DNA of 64,000 nucleotides from Psettodes erumei (GCA_016785225.1 JAFBJZ010000652.1:742001-806000), one strand, 5' to 3'; positions 11,301 to 23,914 are shown, counted from the first letter of the stretch. The notes: generated from the sequence alone by a model not told the origin. Numbers and translations: made by a program.

Positions 11301-14300
11301 GCGGCGTGATCGGCCTGCAGAAGTGGCAGTACGACGTGTGGTCGCACGACGTGACGCTGGCCAACCACATGGAGTCCGGAGGTCTTCCTGGGTGAGTCTT
11401 GCTCAGAGAAAAAAAAAAAAAATCTGATTAGTTGACAGGAAAGATGATCATTTTTATTCTTAATAATAATAATAATAATAACGACAGGCGAGTCCACATC
11501 ACAGAGGAGACCCTGCAGCACCTGAGCGGAGCGTACCAAGTGGAGGACGGGGACGGGGGCAGTCGGGATCCCCTCCTGACGGGAAGAAAAACCTACCTGG
11601 TGATCGACCCCCGACCGCCGGACGGCGTCTCCAGGAGGCCCAAACCGGTGCGTGTGCACGTCGCACAAAGCGCACGTGTTTGCCACCCACTGTTAAAAAT
11701 GACCCACCGTCCTGCTCGCAGGCAAACGCCGCGGCATCGGGCGAGCCCAGGCAGCGGGCCTCGGTCCGGATGTCCCAGTACCTGCAGTCCTGGCGGACCA
11801 TTCACCCCTTCGCCGACCTGAGCAACCCCGACGCCGCGGCCCCCAGGAAGCCGATGGCCCCGCCCAGCGTGGTCACGCACCAATCCCAGCTCGCTGCGGT
11901 ATGTGCCCGCCACGCGCCGCGCGCCGCACAGTTGCGTATGTGAACAGAGGTGATGTCGGGTCGTGTTGACACCGTTGTGCGTTCGCTGCAGGACAGACCA
12001 CCAGGCCAGAACAACCCCGGCGGGTAAGTTCCCAGAAATATGCAAAACCACCTTCACAGAAACACGCTCAGTCCATTAGAGAACACAGCTCTTTGCATTA
12101 GTCTGCTGGCTCAGGAAAATTAAAAAAAAAAACATGTGACCTATTCTATAATATAATGTAATTTTATTATTATAATTTCATTTCTGTTCATATGACTTCT
12201 TTCTTGTACTTTGGACAAAGCTGCGTCTAATGTCGTCTTGTTGTGTCCCAGTTTGGTTGTGGATCATGACGTCAGGAGATCGCTGGACACGCTGGACACG
12301 GCGGGGTACGTTTGTTTTACATTCACCCGGGTTTCACTCACGACTTCAGCGATTCATAGCTACGCTACTGAGCGTCACTCACTTCCTGTTCAGGAGGAGA
12401 GCGAAGAAGCTGAACTGTCTGACGCTGCTCTTCAACGACCTCAGTCTGGAGAAACAGGTATGTTTGTTTTCTTTGTCGTGGAGAAATGTTTTGGTTTGTG
12501 TTAAATCTTACGCAGCGTTTGTGTTCCAGTTCAGCCTTTCGGAGGTGAAGGGTCTGCACCACTCGATGAGCTGCGCGGCGTTGATCTTCGTCACCGTCTT
12601 CGCCGTCCAGGTGCTCGTCTCTGAAAAGTGAGGTCACAAACTAACAGTGTCTGTGATTCCACAAATCACGACACATATATTTTTTTATTAAATAAAGTGT
12701 AAATAAACTGAGAAAATCTAATTTTTCACTCCTCCCAGGAACTTTGAGATGGCGGTGTCTTACGGAGCAACCTTCCCCGTGCTCGTGCTGCTTCTGTCCA
12801 TCACTTTCACCGGATACTTGGAGGTAAAGGATGATGATGATGATGATGATGATGCTGCGTGCCCGCCCTCAGCACTTCCATATTAAATACACGATGGTGT
12901 TTTTGTGCGTTTTCAGAAGTGGCGCACTAAGATTCCCTCAGGCGTCCAGTGGATATCGGGACTGTCCCGCGGCGTCTCCACCCGGGTGGCGCTGCGACTG
13001 TTTGTGGTGGTCCTCTGCGTGCTCATCACCCTGCTCATGGCGATCCTCAACTTTGTGAGTTCTTCTGGTCTTTCACGAACTCGGTTCTTCCAGCTACGTT
13101 ATCGCCTCGTCTTCTCCAACCGTGTCGTGTTTTCGTTTCAGTTCTTCCTGCCAGGAAACAACTGCACCGCCGTTACGAACAGGTCCGAGCTGGAGGGCCT
13201 CAGACTCCACACGGTGCCTGTGAGTACATCCTAAAGGAATATTTCACCAAGTTTTCTGTGTGTGAGTGTGTGACAAAAAAAAGTATAGTGATGCTTGTTG
13301 TCACTACTTGGTGTTGGAGGCCAACGTCGGGCTTTTACTGAATGCAGCGCAGCAGGGTTGGTGCCTACATGACGCCAGGCAGGTGGAATGAGGAAAGATA
13401 TTTAATATGAAAAGAAACAGACTTACAGCGTTTCTGACGGCAGGCTGGCAAAAGGGAGAATCCATAAAGGTGAAGAAGGAGAGAAAGCACAAAGGGAGTC
13501 AGGGGGGTAACAGGTGAAACACATCAGGGCAGGCGATCACAAGACAGGAAGTGAAACCTCACACCTCCTCCTCTCCCAGTACTACCTGTACTGCTGCCTG
13601 CTGGCCATGCTGGGAGTCATCGTGTTCGTCAGGACGGCCCTGTCGCTGAAGGTGCTGCTGCTCACCCTGGCCGTGGTGGTGTACCTCGCCCTCTTCCTCC
13701 ACGTCTACGCCCCAGCGGGCCGGCTGCCTCGTCGACCTGCTCTACAACGACACCAAGTGAGTGGCCCCTGCAGATGAGGCGGCGTTACACAAAAGGTGCT
13801 CGTGTGAACCGTCGCGAATAGTAATCCCTCTCGAGCTCACTTTCCACTCATCCACCTTCACTCGCTCGGCCCAGGCGTCGGGTTTCCTGCCTTTTTTGTC
13901 CCGCACTCCACAAGCCCAGATTGCAAATCGGTGTCTCGAGTTTCCGGACGCTATAATTAATTCAAGAGCTTTGTATAGATGGAGGCCTGTGTGGGGGGTG
14001 CAGGCCTGAGCTGTGAGACGCTCTCGTCTCAGGAGTTATGTCATGGAAGGAAACGTGTTGTTTCATGTTGGATGATGTGAGACTGTGGCTCTGGTTGTGT
14101 GTGTTACTGCAGGCCAGGAGTGCTGAAGGACCCTCACATCATGTCCGGGGTTTGGCTGGTCATCTTTTATATCGTATGCCTCATACTGGCCAGGCAGGTG
14201 TGTGTTTACACGGGTTTGTGCGTCTGTCGCTTCAAGAGAAGCGGAGGTGCGTTATCTGGAACGATGAACTCCCTTCTTGCATATCTGCGCTCTCTGTCAG

Positions 14301-15588
14301 GACGAGCTCGGCTGCCGCGTCGACTTCCTGCTGGAGCGCTGCTTCCAAACGGAGCGGGAGGAGATGGAGACCATGGAGAACGTCAACAAGCTCCTCCTGC
14401 AGAACGTCCTGCCGCTCCACGTCGCCTCCTTCTTCATGGGCAAGGCTGTTAGGAACCAGGTGAATGAGAAGGGATCAGCTTTAACGCGTCTTTAACCGCT
14501 GTCCTTTAAACCGACGTCGTCTTTTCAGGACCTGTACAGTCAGTCCTACGACTGCGTGTGCGTGATGTTCGCCTCGGTGCCTCAGTTTAAAGAGTTTTAC
14601 AGCGAGAGCAGCGCCAACCGCGACGGCCTGGAGTGTTTGCGCTTCCTCAACGAGATCATAGCGGACTTTGATGAGGTACGAGGAGAAAAGATTAAACGCG
14701 CCGTCCCCAGCTCAGGAAGATTCATCTCCGTCTTACGTTGTCCGCCCCCCTCCCTCCTCACGCAGCTCCTCTCCAAGCCCAAATTCTCGTCCGGTGGAGA
14801 AGATTAAAACGATTGGTAGCACGTACATGGCCGCCGCCGGTCTGACACACTCACCTCCGGGGGACGAAAGGAAGGTGAGGGACATTTAAAGTGTTCTGCT
14901 GTACACGACGTGCTCCAAACGTACTCGTGCCTCGCGATGCGAGTGAACAGCGTGTGATCTCTGGCTCCCCCTGCAGAAATGTGAGATGTCCTACAGTCAT
15001 GTGCGCGCCATGGTGGAGTTTGCCTTCGCCCTGATGGCCAAACTGGAGCTCATCAACACGCACTCCTTTAACAGCTTCAAACTGAGGATCGGTGAGTTTG
15101 TGTGGGAAAGAACGCACCGATAAGGAGTTTGAGGATAAAGTACCTTTTTATTTTCCGCTGATCTGTCCATCTTTGTTGTTCTCTTGCAGGGATAAACCAC
15201 GGCCCGGTCATTGCCGGGGTGATCGGCGCAAGTAAACCTCAGTACGACATCTGGGGGAACTCGGTTAACGTGGCCAGCAGGATGGACAGCACGGGGGTGC
15301 TGGACAAGATCCAGGTCTGAAAAACAGTCAAGCACACACGACATCCAATTAAGGAAGCCAGAATTTTCCTCGGACACTAAATTACAATGATTAAATAATA
15401 AATACAAAGGTTTAGGATGCATCTTATCTAATCTAATCTCTGTCCTCCCTCAGGTGACGGAGGAGACGGCCCAGATGGTCACGAGCGTAGGATACGGTGT
15501 CACCCGTCGAGGAGTGGTCAACGTCAAGGGCAAAGGGGAGCTCACCACCTACTTTGTTAACATGGACCAGTCGCCTCCTCAGTTCTGA
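8362..15588 (+). CDS. Adenylyl cyclase, class II membrane type (ADCY2/4/7 group, ADCY4- or ADCY7-like)
   Basis: Makes cAMP from ATP at the plasma membrane. Exons: 8362-9125, 9252-9449, 9532-9693, 10041-10190, 10341-10471, 10565-10676, 10760-10887, 11233-11391, 11488-11647, 11722-11898, 11992-12023, 12252-12305, 12394-12457, 12530-12627, 12739-12823, 12917-13054, 13142-13219, 13580-13756, 14113-14197, 14301-14459, 14529-14675, 14766-14874, 14977-15091, 15190-15314, 15454-15588. Two six-helix membrane blocks flank cytosolic C1 and C2 cyclase domains. Both metal aspartates are present in C1 (LYADIVGF, ILGDCYY). C2 keeps the base and phosphate residues (EKIKTIGSTYM, YDIWGNSVNVASRM). KWQYDVWSHD and a PFADL version of the Gbeta-gamma motif PFAHL mark class II. 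Three single-base frame breaks (near 8770-8870, 13717-13719, 14793-14794) must be corrected for a continuous product; all flanking splice phases agree once they are. The roughly 230-aa N-terminal cytosolic region is much longer than in mammalian ADCY2/4/7. Confidence 0.88.
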
Positions 15589-15856
15589 TCAGCCAGACCT
15601 GGGTCCTGACGTGAGCTTGTGGTTTGTTTTAATGAGCCTGATGCACCGGAGGGGTGGGTCCTGGCGTCACTGGTCCTGGTTGCCCACCCAGGTGATTACA
15701 TTTAGTGACAATGACTTGAAAAACCTGCTGTACTGTGAGGACGTTCACAGACGTCTGCACTGACTCACTGCTGAACGGGAGATGGAGCGAGGCGCCTCGT
15801 CGCCTGTTGACTTACGTCGACCGAGGAGCCGCCTCTGTCTTTCAGATGAGACGCTA

Positions 15857-15862
15857 AATAAA
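15857..15862 (+). other. Proximal AATAAA polyadenylation signal of the cyclase gene
   Basis: Lies 269 bases downstream of the cyclase stop. A second AATAAA at 16450-16455 could serve a longer, AT-rich 3' UTR. Confidence 0.55.
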
Positions 15863-16449
15863 ATCCTGACCGGGTGAATGAAGACAAGACTGCAACTGAA
15901 AGCAGAGAGCTTTTTTCCTCTCTCCATGTTGCTTGTTAAATCGGTATCTTGAATATGTGGAATGGTCCACTTGCACTCTGAGATAAACCAAAGATTACTG
16001 TTATTTTATGAAGTATCTGTGCTGTTTACAGGAATTCTTCGAGCTAGGATTTCATCCTGAATGTCAGTATCTCGGTACAGAATATTGGGTGTCTAACTTG
16101 ACAGAAAAGATGGTTGGGAACCACTTGTCAGTGGTCTTGTAAGTCACTGCCGGCGCTGGAGAGATTTACTGCTTTAAAATGATAATTTATTTATCCACGA
16201 CTGCCCCAAACAGCACAGGCATAATGACGTGTTGAGCCTAGGAACGTCAGATAATGCACGTTTGACATTGCACTTTTTTTTTTTTTTGTTGAATTTTATA
16301 AAAGTGTTTCTGGATTACAATCAAATGGTGATTGCAAACAGGATATTTACCCTTTATTTATATATCTATATGGGGTGATGTGACGTTTGAATGTACATAC
16401 AACTGTTCTGTATAGGGAAATATTTTTCTATTTTATTTATAAACTAAGG

Positions 16450-16455
16450 AATAAA
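16450..16455 (+). other. Distal AATAAA polyadenylation signal of the cyclase gene
   Basis: A second canonical hexamer about 860 bases after the stop. The intervening sequence is AT-rich 3' UTR-like, and the CpG-rich promoter of the next gene starts just beyond it. Confidence 0.55.
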
Positions 16456-16539
16456 AGAATACAACCACTGATGGCTTGGTTTGTGCGTCTTCCAGCTTCC
16501 GACTGCACATAAATCGGGGCCCGTCAAGAACTGGAATTT

Positions 16540-16732
16540 CCCCCTTCTCCCAGTAACGCCCACAAGCGCTCTGATTGGCTGAAGCCACTCCCCCGCCGAA
16601 CTTTTCCTCGCCTGCTATTGGCGCGCGCTGGCGTCACTCGACCTGCTTCCGGCTTCGCGGTGCGCTCTGTTGTCGGAGCGGAGCTCCTGCGAACGTGAGG
16701 GGAAATGTTGACGGTCGGAGCGGGTGAAGTTG
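16540..16732 (+). promoter_or_regulatory. CpG-rich promoter and noncoding first exon of the CYLD-type gene
   Basis: GC-rich sequence with two CCAAT-box cores on the reverse strand (ATTGGC at about 16574 and 16618) ends at a GTGAGT donor at 16733. The matching acceptor is probably CAG at 16891-16893, so 16894-17007 is the rest of the 5' UTR. An upstream ATG at 16705 would read through this junction for 33 codons and stop at 16965-16967, ahead of the main ATG. Confidence 0.5.
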
Positions 16733-17007
16733 GTGAGTCGCTCGATAAACGCCTGCGGTTCGTCCGGAAGTCGATGACTCGTTTGATTCCGTCTGTCGAG
16801 ACTGTGGCGGAAAGTTATGTTAGAGTTAAGAAAGTTTTAAATTAAAGGTGAACGTTACTGAACTGTCGTTACGTGACGTTATCGTCGCTTCAGGTGAAAT
16901 CGCGCACTGCTGGCGACTCTTCGGAAACAATCGCGATTCTCGGTTCTACAGGAGAATGACGGTTTGACCCCTCGGGGCAACCATCCACGTTTAAAGACGC
17001 TTCAAAG

Positions 17008-19870
17008 ATGTCAGGGGCTCACGACCCGGGTCGGAAGCGCCGCCCCCCAAAAATGTTCTTGATCTCGACCGACCTTAAGCTCCAGGACCAGCTGGAAGGT
17101 ACCATTCGCCTGCAGCGGGGGTACATCTGCCAGGAGCAAGAGTTGGGCAGGAGCAGAGTGGAGTGGCCCTGGGTGAAGGTACTGACACATATTTACGTTT
17201 AACCATGCTCAACACACAAAATAATGACGTCACTGCCAAGAAAACAACTTACAGGTCAAGTGATCCTGGAAATAAAACTAACTTTAGCAATGTAGTGAAG
17301 TCTAAGTTTACTTTATTGCTTCTCATGTAAAATGCACCTTGCAGCCGGGTGAAAACACAGGACATATGATATATTTAAAAATGTGAAATATGTCTCGACA
17401 TCATCATTCAACCCAGTTTACACGAAAGGCTCAACATTAGCTGACTCATCGTGAGCCAGTTTGATGGCGTGATAGAGAAGTCATTTCTCGCCCTGTTGGA
17501 CCTTCGCTGCTGCACAGAGACGATGGAGAGCGCGCTGTAAAACGACTCAAGCCTTTTCGAAATTGCTCTGGCGTGGAAGCTCCTTTAATTATATTTGTAC
17601 ATGACTTGGGTGGTCCATTCCTCAGGCTCACCCACCCCAGAACCTGTGTCCTATTATGGCCCAGTTTAGATGAGAGAAGCCACCACAGTTTTTTTTTTTT
17701 TTTGTTTTGTCCCTCCCAAAACGTTGGCTTCTCTCCCTTCATGCTTACACCTAATATCTTTGTTTTGTTTTGTTTTTTTCTTCCTCCCAACAGGTGTTAG
17801 ACAATGGTGTCATGGTAAAAATAGAGAGGAAGTTCCTGCTGGAGGTCCCGAGTGACCTGGCTGGCCTGCTGGAGCCCGTATCTGACCCGGAGGCTCGACT
17901 AAAGCTGCTAAGTAATACACGTGTTTCACGCCGAGTACATGTGGGAGGAGTAGTGGGTGCAGTAGAAGTAGCTGCTGCTTTAACATGGGGAATATGTGAT
18001 CTTTATGCATGATGATAGTTCAGTTATGGGTCGAGAAAACAGGCTGCAAAATGCTTATTTTTAACGCTACCTAACAAAACGTGCACAGTCCCGACGGATC
18101 TTTATATTATTTATCTTTTTATGACCTAACATGTCATTAGCTGTCTTGGTTTCCTTCCTCCGTGGCGAGCTTTTCATTGTTTAATTGTTTTTCAGCCAAT
18201 CCCGGGAAGTTGCAGCAGTTGGCCGCTTTGCCCGTCGATGCCCCGCTCTGGGTGCAGACGGGCCAGCAGGACGAGCCGGCCGAGGCGGAGCTCAAATACA
18301 TCGGGCCGCTGACCAGAGGGAGCAGCGCCGTGTATTTTGGGGTGCAGCTCAAGGTAACGTGAAATACGTCTGGGTTTTGGATTCTCACCTGCACACGCAG
18401 CAGAGTGCCCTGACGCCTGCAGTTGGTTTCCCGGTTCTGCCGCTCCAGGGTTCGGCGGCGGGTAAAGGAGTGAGCAACGGTTCCTACAAGGGCCACCGGC
18501 TCTTCACCTGCCCCGACGCCTGCGCCCTCTTCCTCCCGGCCAGCGACGTCAGGGTCCGCCACACGTCCAGCAGGAATGGCTCCGACGCACACGCCCGCGA
18601 GCGAGACCACCACCGCAGCGGCGGCGGCAATAATCACCCCAGCAACGGGCACCACAGCAACAGCAACCGCCCAAACCTGCAGCATCAGCAGCAGCAGCAG
18701 CAGCAGCAGCACGGTCGTCACATCAGCTTCCACCAGCATCCGCCCAGCAGCCCTCCTCAGTCGCACGCTCACGCCATCCTCGCTCGAACGGCGGAGTCGG
18801 CGCCCGCCGCCACTCAAAGTCAGGTCCAGGTCCGGGGCCCCGCGTCGCCGCCGCCGTTCCACGTCGGCCAGCGGGTGTGTTTCCCCCTGGAGGACGCCGT
18901 GTACGGCGGGGAGGTGCGCTTCTGCGGCCCCCTGGCCAGCCGGTCCCTGACGGGGATGTACGTCGGCGTTCTGCTGGTAGGAAAAGTACAAAAACACAGA
19001 CACAGTTAATCAACCCTGGATGTTTCTAATTAATGTCAGGGCCTCATTACAAACTCAAATACTTAACGCCTCGGTGTCAACCTGCAGTTTTGTGTTTGCA
19101 CGTGGCAGGACGTTCCTGTTGGTAACTGGGACGGGCATTTCAAGGGAGAGAAGCTCTGCCACATTCCTTCCATCCTGTACGGACTGCTGCTGCCTGTCAC
19201 GAAGGTGTCGCCAGGTAAAACTACCGTTTCTTCGACGCTCCGCACTCCTGCTCTTACAGGGAAGTGAAGTTTAGACAGATGTGGAAACGGTCACCACCCG
19301 AGCTTCAGCAGTTTCCCACTTTCCGCCAGTTCCTTCGTGTGCAAACAACATTTCATTTCTGTCCTCAGAGCAAAAATCCCACCGTCACAGCCCCCCTCAG
19401 CCGATTCCCAAATCCATCCTGAAGCCGGCCCCGCCCCCCGCCGCCAAACCGGGCCCCGTATCGCCCTCCTCCCCCAAGGTCGCCCTGATGCCCCCCACCA
19501 AACCAGCGCTCAAACCCCCCCCGCTGCCGCCGCCGAAGCCCAACCAGAAACCCCTGCCCCCTCCCCCGCCTCCGAAACCCCGCAGATCGGCGTCGCCCTC
19601 TGCCGCGGAGCCGCCGCAGCACGTCAACGGCGCGCACGGCCCCCCCTCCCCGCTCAGGTCTCCGGACAACCTGGAAGCGGCGGGGGAGGACGGCGAGGCG
19701 GGACCGGAGGGCGAGCTGGAGGTGGGCTCCATGGTCGAAGTCAACGACCCGCCGCTGTTCGGAGTTATTTGCTGGATCGGACGGATCAGCGGGATTCCTG
19801 AACCAGTGGCGGGAATCGAGCTGGTAAGGAGAACTTCAGCGCCGCGTTTCCAAACTCTTCAAGCTCGACT

Positions 19871-19905
<35 letters not shown>

Positions 19906-20746
19906 CAGGATCAGGAGCTGTCTGCAGGAACAGACGGCAGTTACCTCGGTGAACGCCACTTCCGTTGTCCGGCCAATAAGGGGCTTTTTGTCAAGCTCCG
20001 CAACTGCAGGCGGGACTCCAGGTTCCCCGCGCCCGAGACGCCGGTCAATCAGGTGGAGCGCTGCAACTCTATAGGTAGGAAAAGGTGCCGAATGGAAGGA
20101 GCAGGTGAATTTGAAGATGCAGCCTGACGTGTCTCCGCGGCCTCCAGCGTTCGCAGAGTGGGGGAGCGAGCGGGTGGAGGAGCACACGCCTCCCGTGGAC
20201 GGAGACGAGGCCAGAGATCTGTACCAGGGCTGGAAGAGAGGCATCCAGGGTCACCTCAACTCCTGCTACCTGGACGCCACGTTGTTCAGGTGAACGTCTG
20301 GGCCTGCGGACGATGGATGAATAACATGTCATTATATGATTTGGGGCTGAATTGGGATGAACACGAGAGCCGGGCGTTATGTAACCCTTATGTCTGCCTG
20401 CTCCTCCCCGTCTCCGCAGTCTGTTCTCCTGCTGCAGCTCCGCAGACTGGCTCCTGTTCTGGCCGTCTGACCCCGAGACCAGTCCGGTCCAGTCCAGTCA
20501 GGCCCAGGACCTGCTGCGCTGCGAGATCGTCAACCCCCTCCGAAGGTAAGTGGGCCGGTTTAAAGGTGTGGAGATTGTCCCGCTGTTTTTTTTTTTTTTT
20601 GTTTTACTGCTCGGCATGTTTTCGACGTTTTGTGCTCTGTTGTGTTTCCAAGGTATGGCTACGTGTGCGCCAGTAAGACCATGGCCCTGAGACGACTGCT
20701 GGAGGCTGTGAATAGTGACACGGGCTTCACCGATCAAGAGAAAGGT

Positions 20747-20778
<32 letters not shown>

Positions 20779-20960
20779 GGAGTAGGCTTACACCAGCAGT
20801 GATTGTGTGTGTAATCTCGTTCTGTCTGTCAGATCCTGAAGAGTTCCTCAACAAGCTTTTCCAGCTCCTCAGGGTGGAGCCGCTCCTCAAGATCAGGTAG
20901 CTGCTTATTTATACTTTGTTTTGTTTTGTGCGCACAAATGCAACACGCTGTTTCTCTTAC

Positions 20961-21002
<42 letters not shown>

Positions 21003-21811
21003 CCTGCTTCACTGTCACACAGGCCAGTTGATTAGCTGCTGCCTGCATTCAGATGAGCAGGTCTTTTCTCTCACCGGCTCCACATCTCTGCGTGGATCCA
21101 TAAAGAACAGTTTCTCTGCTCTCCACCAGATCGATGACTCAGCAGCCTCAGGAGTGTCACCTCTACCAGCTCTTCCCGCCCACCCTCCCCTCGTCTCCCA
21201 CCTCGCCCTCGCCCGACTCGCCGGTCGACTCCCCCATCCCGCTCTCCTCGCCGCCGGCCGGTCGGATGAGAGTCGCCAGCGTCCAGGCCCTGCTGGAGTC
21301 GTCCTTCCTCAACGCCGGCCTCAAGTTTGTCGAGGTGATTGGAAACGCGCTGGCGGTTTTGGGGCGGGCGAACGTTGACACCACTGAGAACTGATGAGAT
21401 TGCGTCTTGATTAACCCCCGCAGGCTCCCTCCTGCCTCCTGCTGCTCATGCCCAGGTTTGGGAAGGACTTCAAGATGTTCGACGCCATCCTGCCCACCCT
21501 CAGCCTCGACATCACAGACCTGCTGGATGACAGTCAGGACAATTAGTAGTTTTTTTATTTTTTGTTCTTGTCCCTACTGTTTGTTTTACAGCAGGAAGCA
21601 GGATTTGACTCCTCCTGGTCTCTTTCCCAGCTCTGAGGCAGTGCAGTATCTGCCAGGCCGTGGCTGAGTGGGAGTGTCCGCAGTGTTACGATGACCGGGA
21701 CATCACTCCCGGTCGCCTCAAACAATACTGCCCCACCTGCAAAACACAGGTACAGTCGCTCCTGACGTCTCCAGCAGCACGCATTTTCAAATTCTTGTTT
21801 CTCTCCTCTAA

Positions 21812-21842
<31 letters not shown>

Positions 21843-22370
21843 GTTATCGGCCTGATGAAAAGCTCTCTTACGTCTCAGGTCCACAGTCACAGGAAGCGGA
21901 TGTCCCACACCCCGGTGAAGGTCGGCGTTCCCGAGGGCCCGTGGACCGGCCCTCTGCACTGCGCCCGCCAGCGGATGTCTCTCTTCGCCGTGACGTGCAT
22001 CGAGACCAGCCATTACGTGAGCTTCGTCAAGCACGGGCCCCTCCCCACCGACTGGCTGTTTTTCGACAGCATGGCAGACCGGGAAGGTGAGAGAGATCCG
22101 AGTTACAGGGTGGAACAAGACACCAGAACAACAACAACAACAACAAAAGGAAAGAGCTCCAGTTTCTCCGTGTGCTCTCACCCAGGCGGCGAGAACGGCT
22201 TCAACATCCCCCGGGTGAAGGTGTGCCCGGAGGTGGGTCGCTACCTGGGCCTGTCGGAGGAGGAGCTGAGCAGAGTGGACGCCGCCTCGTTACGGGAGCC
22301 CGCTCGCCGCCTGCTCTGCGACTCCTACATGTGTCTGTACCACAGCCCTGAGCTCAGTCTGTACAAGTGA
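17008..22370 (+). CDS. cyld: CYLD-type lysine-63/linear ubiquitin deubiquitinase
   Basis: Exons: 17008-17178, 17794-17911, 18196-18353, 18449-18976, 19109-19214, 19369-19823, 19909-20074, 20148-20289, 20420-20545, 20653-20744, 20833-20896, 21130-21334, 21424-21532, 21631-21749, 21879-22086, 22186-22370. Phases agree throughout, giving 983 aa (human CYLD 956). Three CAP-Gly domains are encoded by exons 3-4, 4-5 and 6-7. The USP catalytic domain has Cys in LNSCYLDATLF, His in ETSHYVSF and Asp in LFFDSMAD. The zinc B-box insert is present (CSICQAVAEWECPQC ... YCPTCKTQV). CYLD removes K63 and M1 ubiquitin chains from NF-kB and death-receptor signalling proteins. The linkers differ from mammalian CYLD: a Gln/His-rich stretch between CAP-Gly 1 and 2, and a proline-rich block (PPPLPPPKP-like) between 2 and 3, where the mammalian protein carries its TRAF2 and NEMO contacts. 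It may be one of two teleost paralogues (cylda/cyldb). Confidence 0.93.
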
Positions 22371-23145
22371 CACACACACACACACACACACACTGATTCA
22401 GACATGTTGTCTTTGAGGAAAATGTTGCACACAAAATATTCACATTTGTTTTCACTTTCTACTTCATCCAGTAGAATGTGAAACGTTCTCAGAGCCAGTG
22501 AACACATAATGTATCCAGCTTCCGGGGCCCCGTTAAACACTTTGCAGTGAAATGCATCTTGGGGGATCCTCGCCTAAGTTTGTGCCTCTCGTGCGTTACC
22601 TTTGCATCGCAGGCACAGTAATAAGTATCCTGTTTAACACTGAACGCTGGCTGCTACCAAACTGCAGTGAGAAAACAATGAGATTAGAGCCTGACCTGAC
22701 ACGTCAGCTGGGTTCTGATTTGTGTTTATCGTCGATATATTGTGTCTTCATATGATTGCAAGTGTGACAATCATCAGAATTTACATGACAACAGGAGTCG
22801 AACGTGCTGAACGAACAAATGAACCTGTAGTTAATTGTCCGATGAGCTTCACACGCTCATGGTGATCAATTAGTCTGATGGGTGGCACTGCTGATATTTA
22901 TACCCGAGTTTACCCGTGCCTTATTGATGCTCACACGCTGTACAGAACCACTGTGCCTGTAACACACACACACACTTTACAATTCAATTTGCACTGCTTC
23001 ATTTACACGTCAGTGTGACTGTACAGAACAATAGCTTTGCCTTAAACTGACTGTAAAGACCGCACACAGACCGTGAAACGTGTGTACTGCTTACGGGTTG
23101 TTTAATATAAAAACAGCTGCAAACAAGAAGGATAATGTCCCGAAC

Positions 23146-23151
23146 AATAAA
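23146..23151 (+). other. Candidate polyadenylation signal of the CYLD-type gene
   Basis: AATAAA 776 bases after the stop. The stretch from 22371 to here is AT-rich UTR-like sequence with one (CA)n run right after the stop codon. Confidence 0.5.
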
Positions 23152-23374
23152 AGGTTTGATACTCTTCTAATTTGTTTATACCTGTTTTTTCTATTACCTG
23201 TTATTTCTATTTTTCTATTTTTTCCAGATACTTTTTTCTCCTTTTTGTTTTTTACATCTTTAATAATCTATAATTAGATTTTTAAAAAAAATCAAAATTA
23301 CTTTACATAAGCCAATATTACAGCTTGTTTTTCCCGTAAAAAAAAGGCATGGAGGGGATTTAAATACGTCTCCG

Positions 23375-23388
23375 CCGCTAGAGGGCGA
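23375..23388 (+). promoter_or_regulatory. CTCF-like motif upstream of emc4
   Basis: CCGCTAGAGGGCGA matches the CTCF core at 12 of 14 positions. It has the same orientation as the copy at 5672 and sits just before the putative emc4 promoter. Confidence 0.35.
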
Positions 23389-23389
23389 G

Positions 23390-23560
23390 CGTGACGCAGG
23401 AGGCAGCGTGATTGCGTCATCATTGCGAGCCCCGGAACTACAGCGCGACGGAAGTGCGGGGAGGGGGGGTTGTTCGACACACCGAGCAAATTTTCTCTCG
23501 TTTCACCCAAAGTTAAGGCCAAAGGGAGCGGGTAGCAGCGCTGTTTGATGCTCGTGTGAG
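23390..23560 (+). promoter_or_regulatory. Putative emc4 promoter and noncoding first exon
   Basis: A CpG-containing stretch bounded by AT-rich DNA ends in GTGAG followed by a GTAATA donor at 23561. A first exon here would splice to the coding exon just upstream of 24376. Exact boundaries cannot be set from sequence alone. Confidence 0.4.
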
Positions 23561-23880
23561 GTAATATCAGTGTTATTATGTGTTTATACACGGTGGCAGG
23601 TTATTTACACGGAAATTATTAAAGTGGCCGTAGTGTCCTGCGCAGCGCCGTCTTATTAACGTTTAAACGCCGTTTCAGTTGTAACGCTTCGTGCTTGAAT
23701 TGTCGCGTTCACGGTGCTTTTAACAGAACCGGCTGATCCTCGTCCTTTGTTGGAACCACATCGGCTCGGTTTCTAATCGGTGGGCTCTGTTTGTTTTTTT
23801 TAAACCGCGTTTTGTGTCGTAAAACCGAGCGGAATTCACTCCGACAACGTTAAACGAGCGAATATTGACTGAAAAACAGC

Positions 23881-23914
<34 letters not shown>

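Noticed and set aside
13235..13560. Possible dispersed repeat in a cyclase intron
   Set aside because: No terminal repeats, target duplications or recognisable transposase, and no second copy in the window.
8362..15588. Calling the adenylyl cyclase a pseudogene
   Set aside because: Its splice sites, phases and catalytic residues are intact, and similar one-base breaks occur in tox4 and slc12a6. Sequence error explains all of them more simply.
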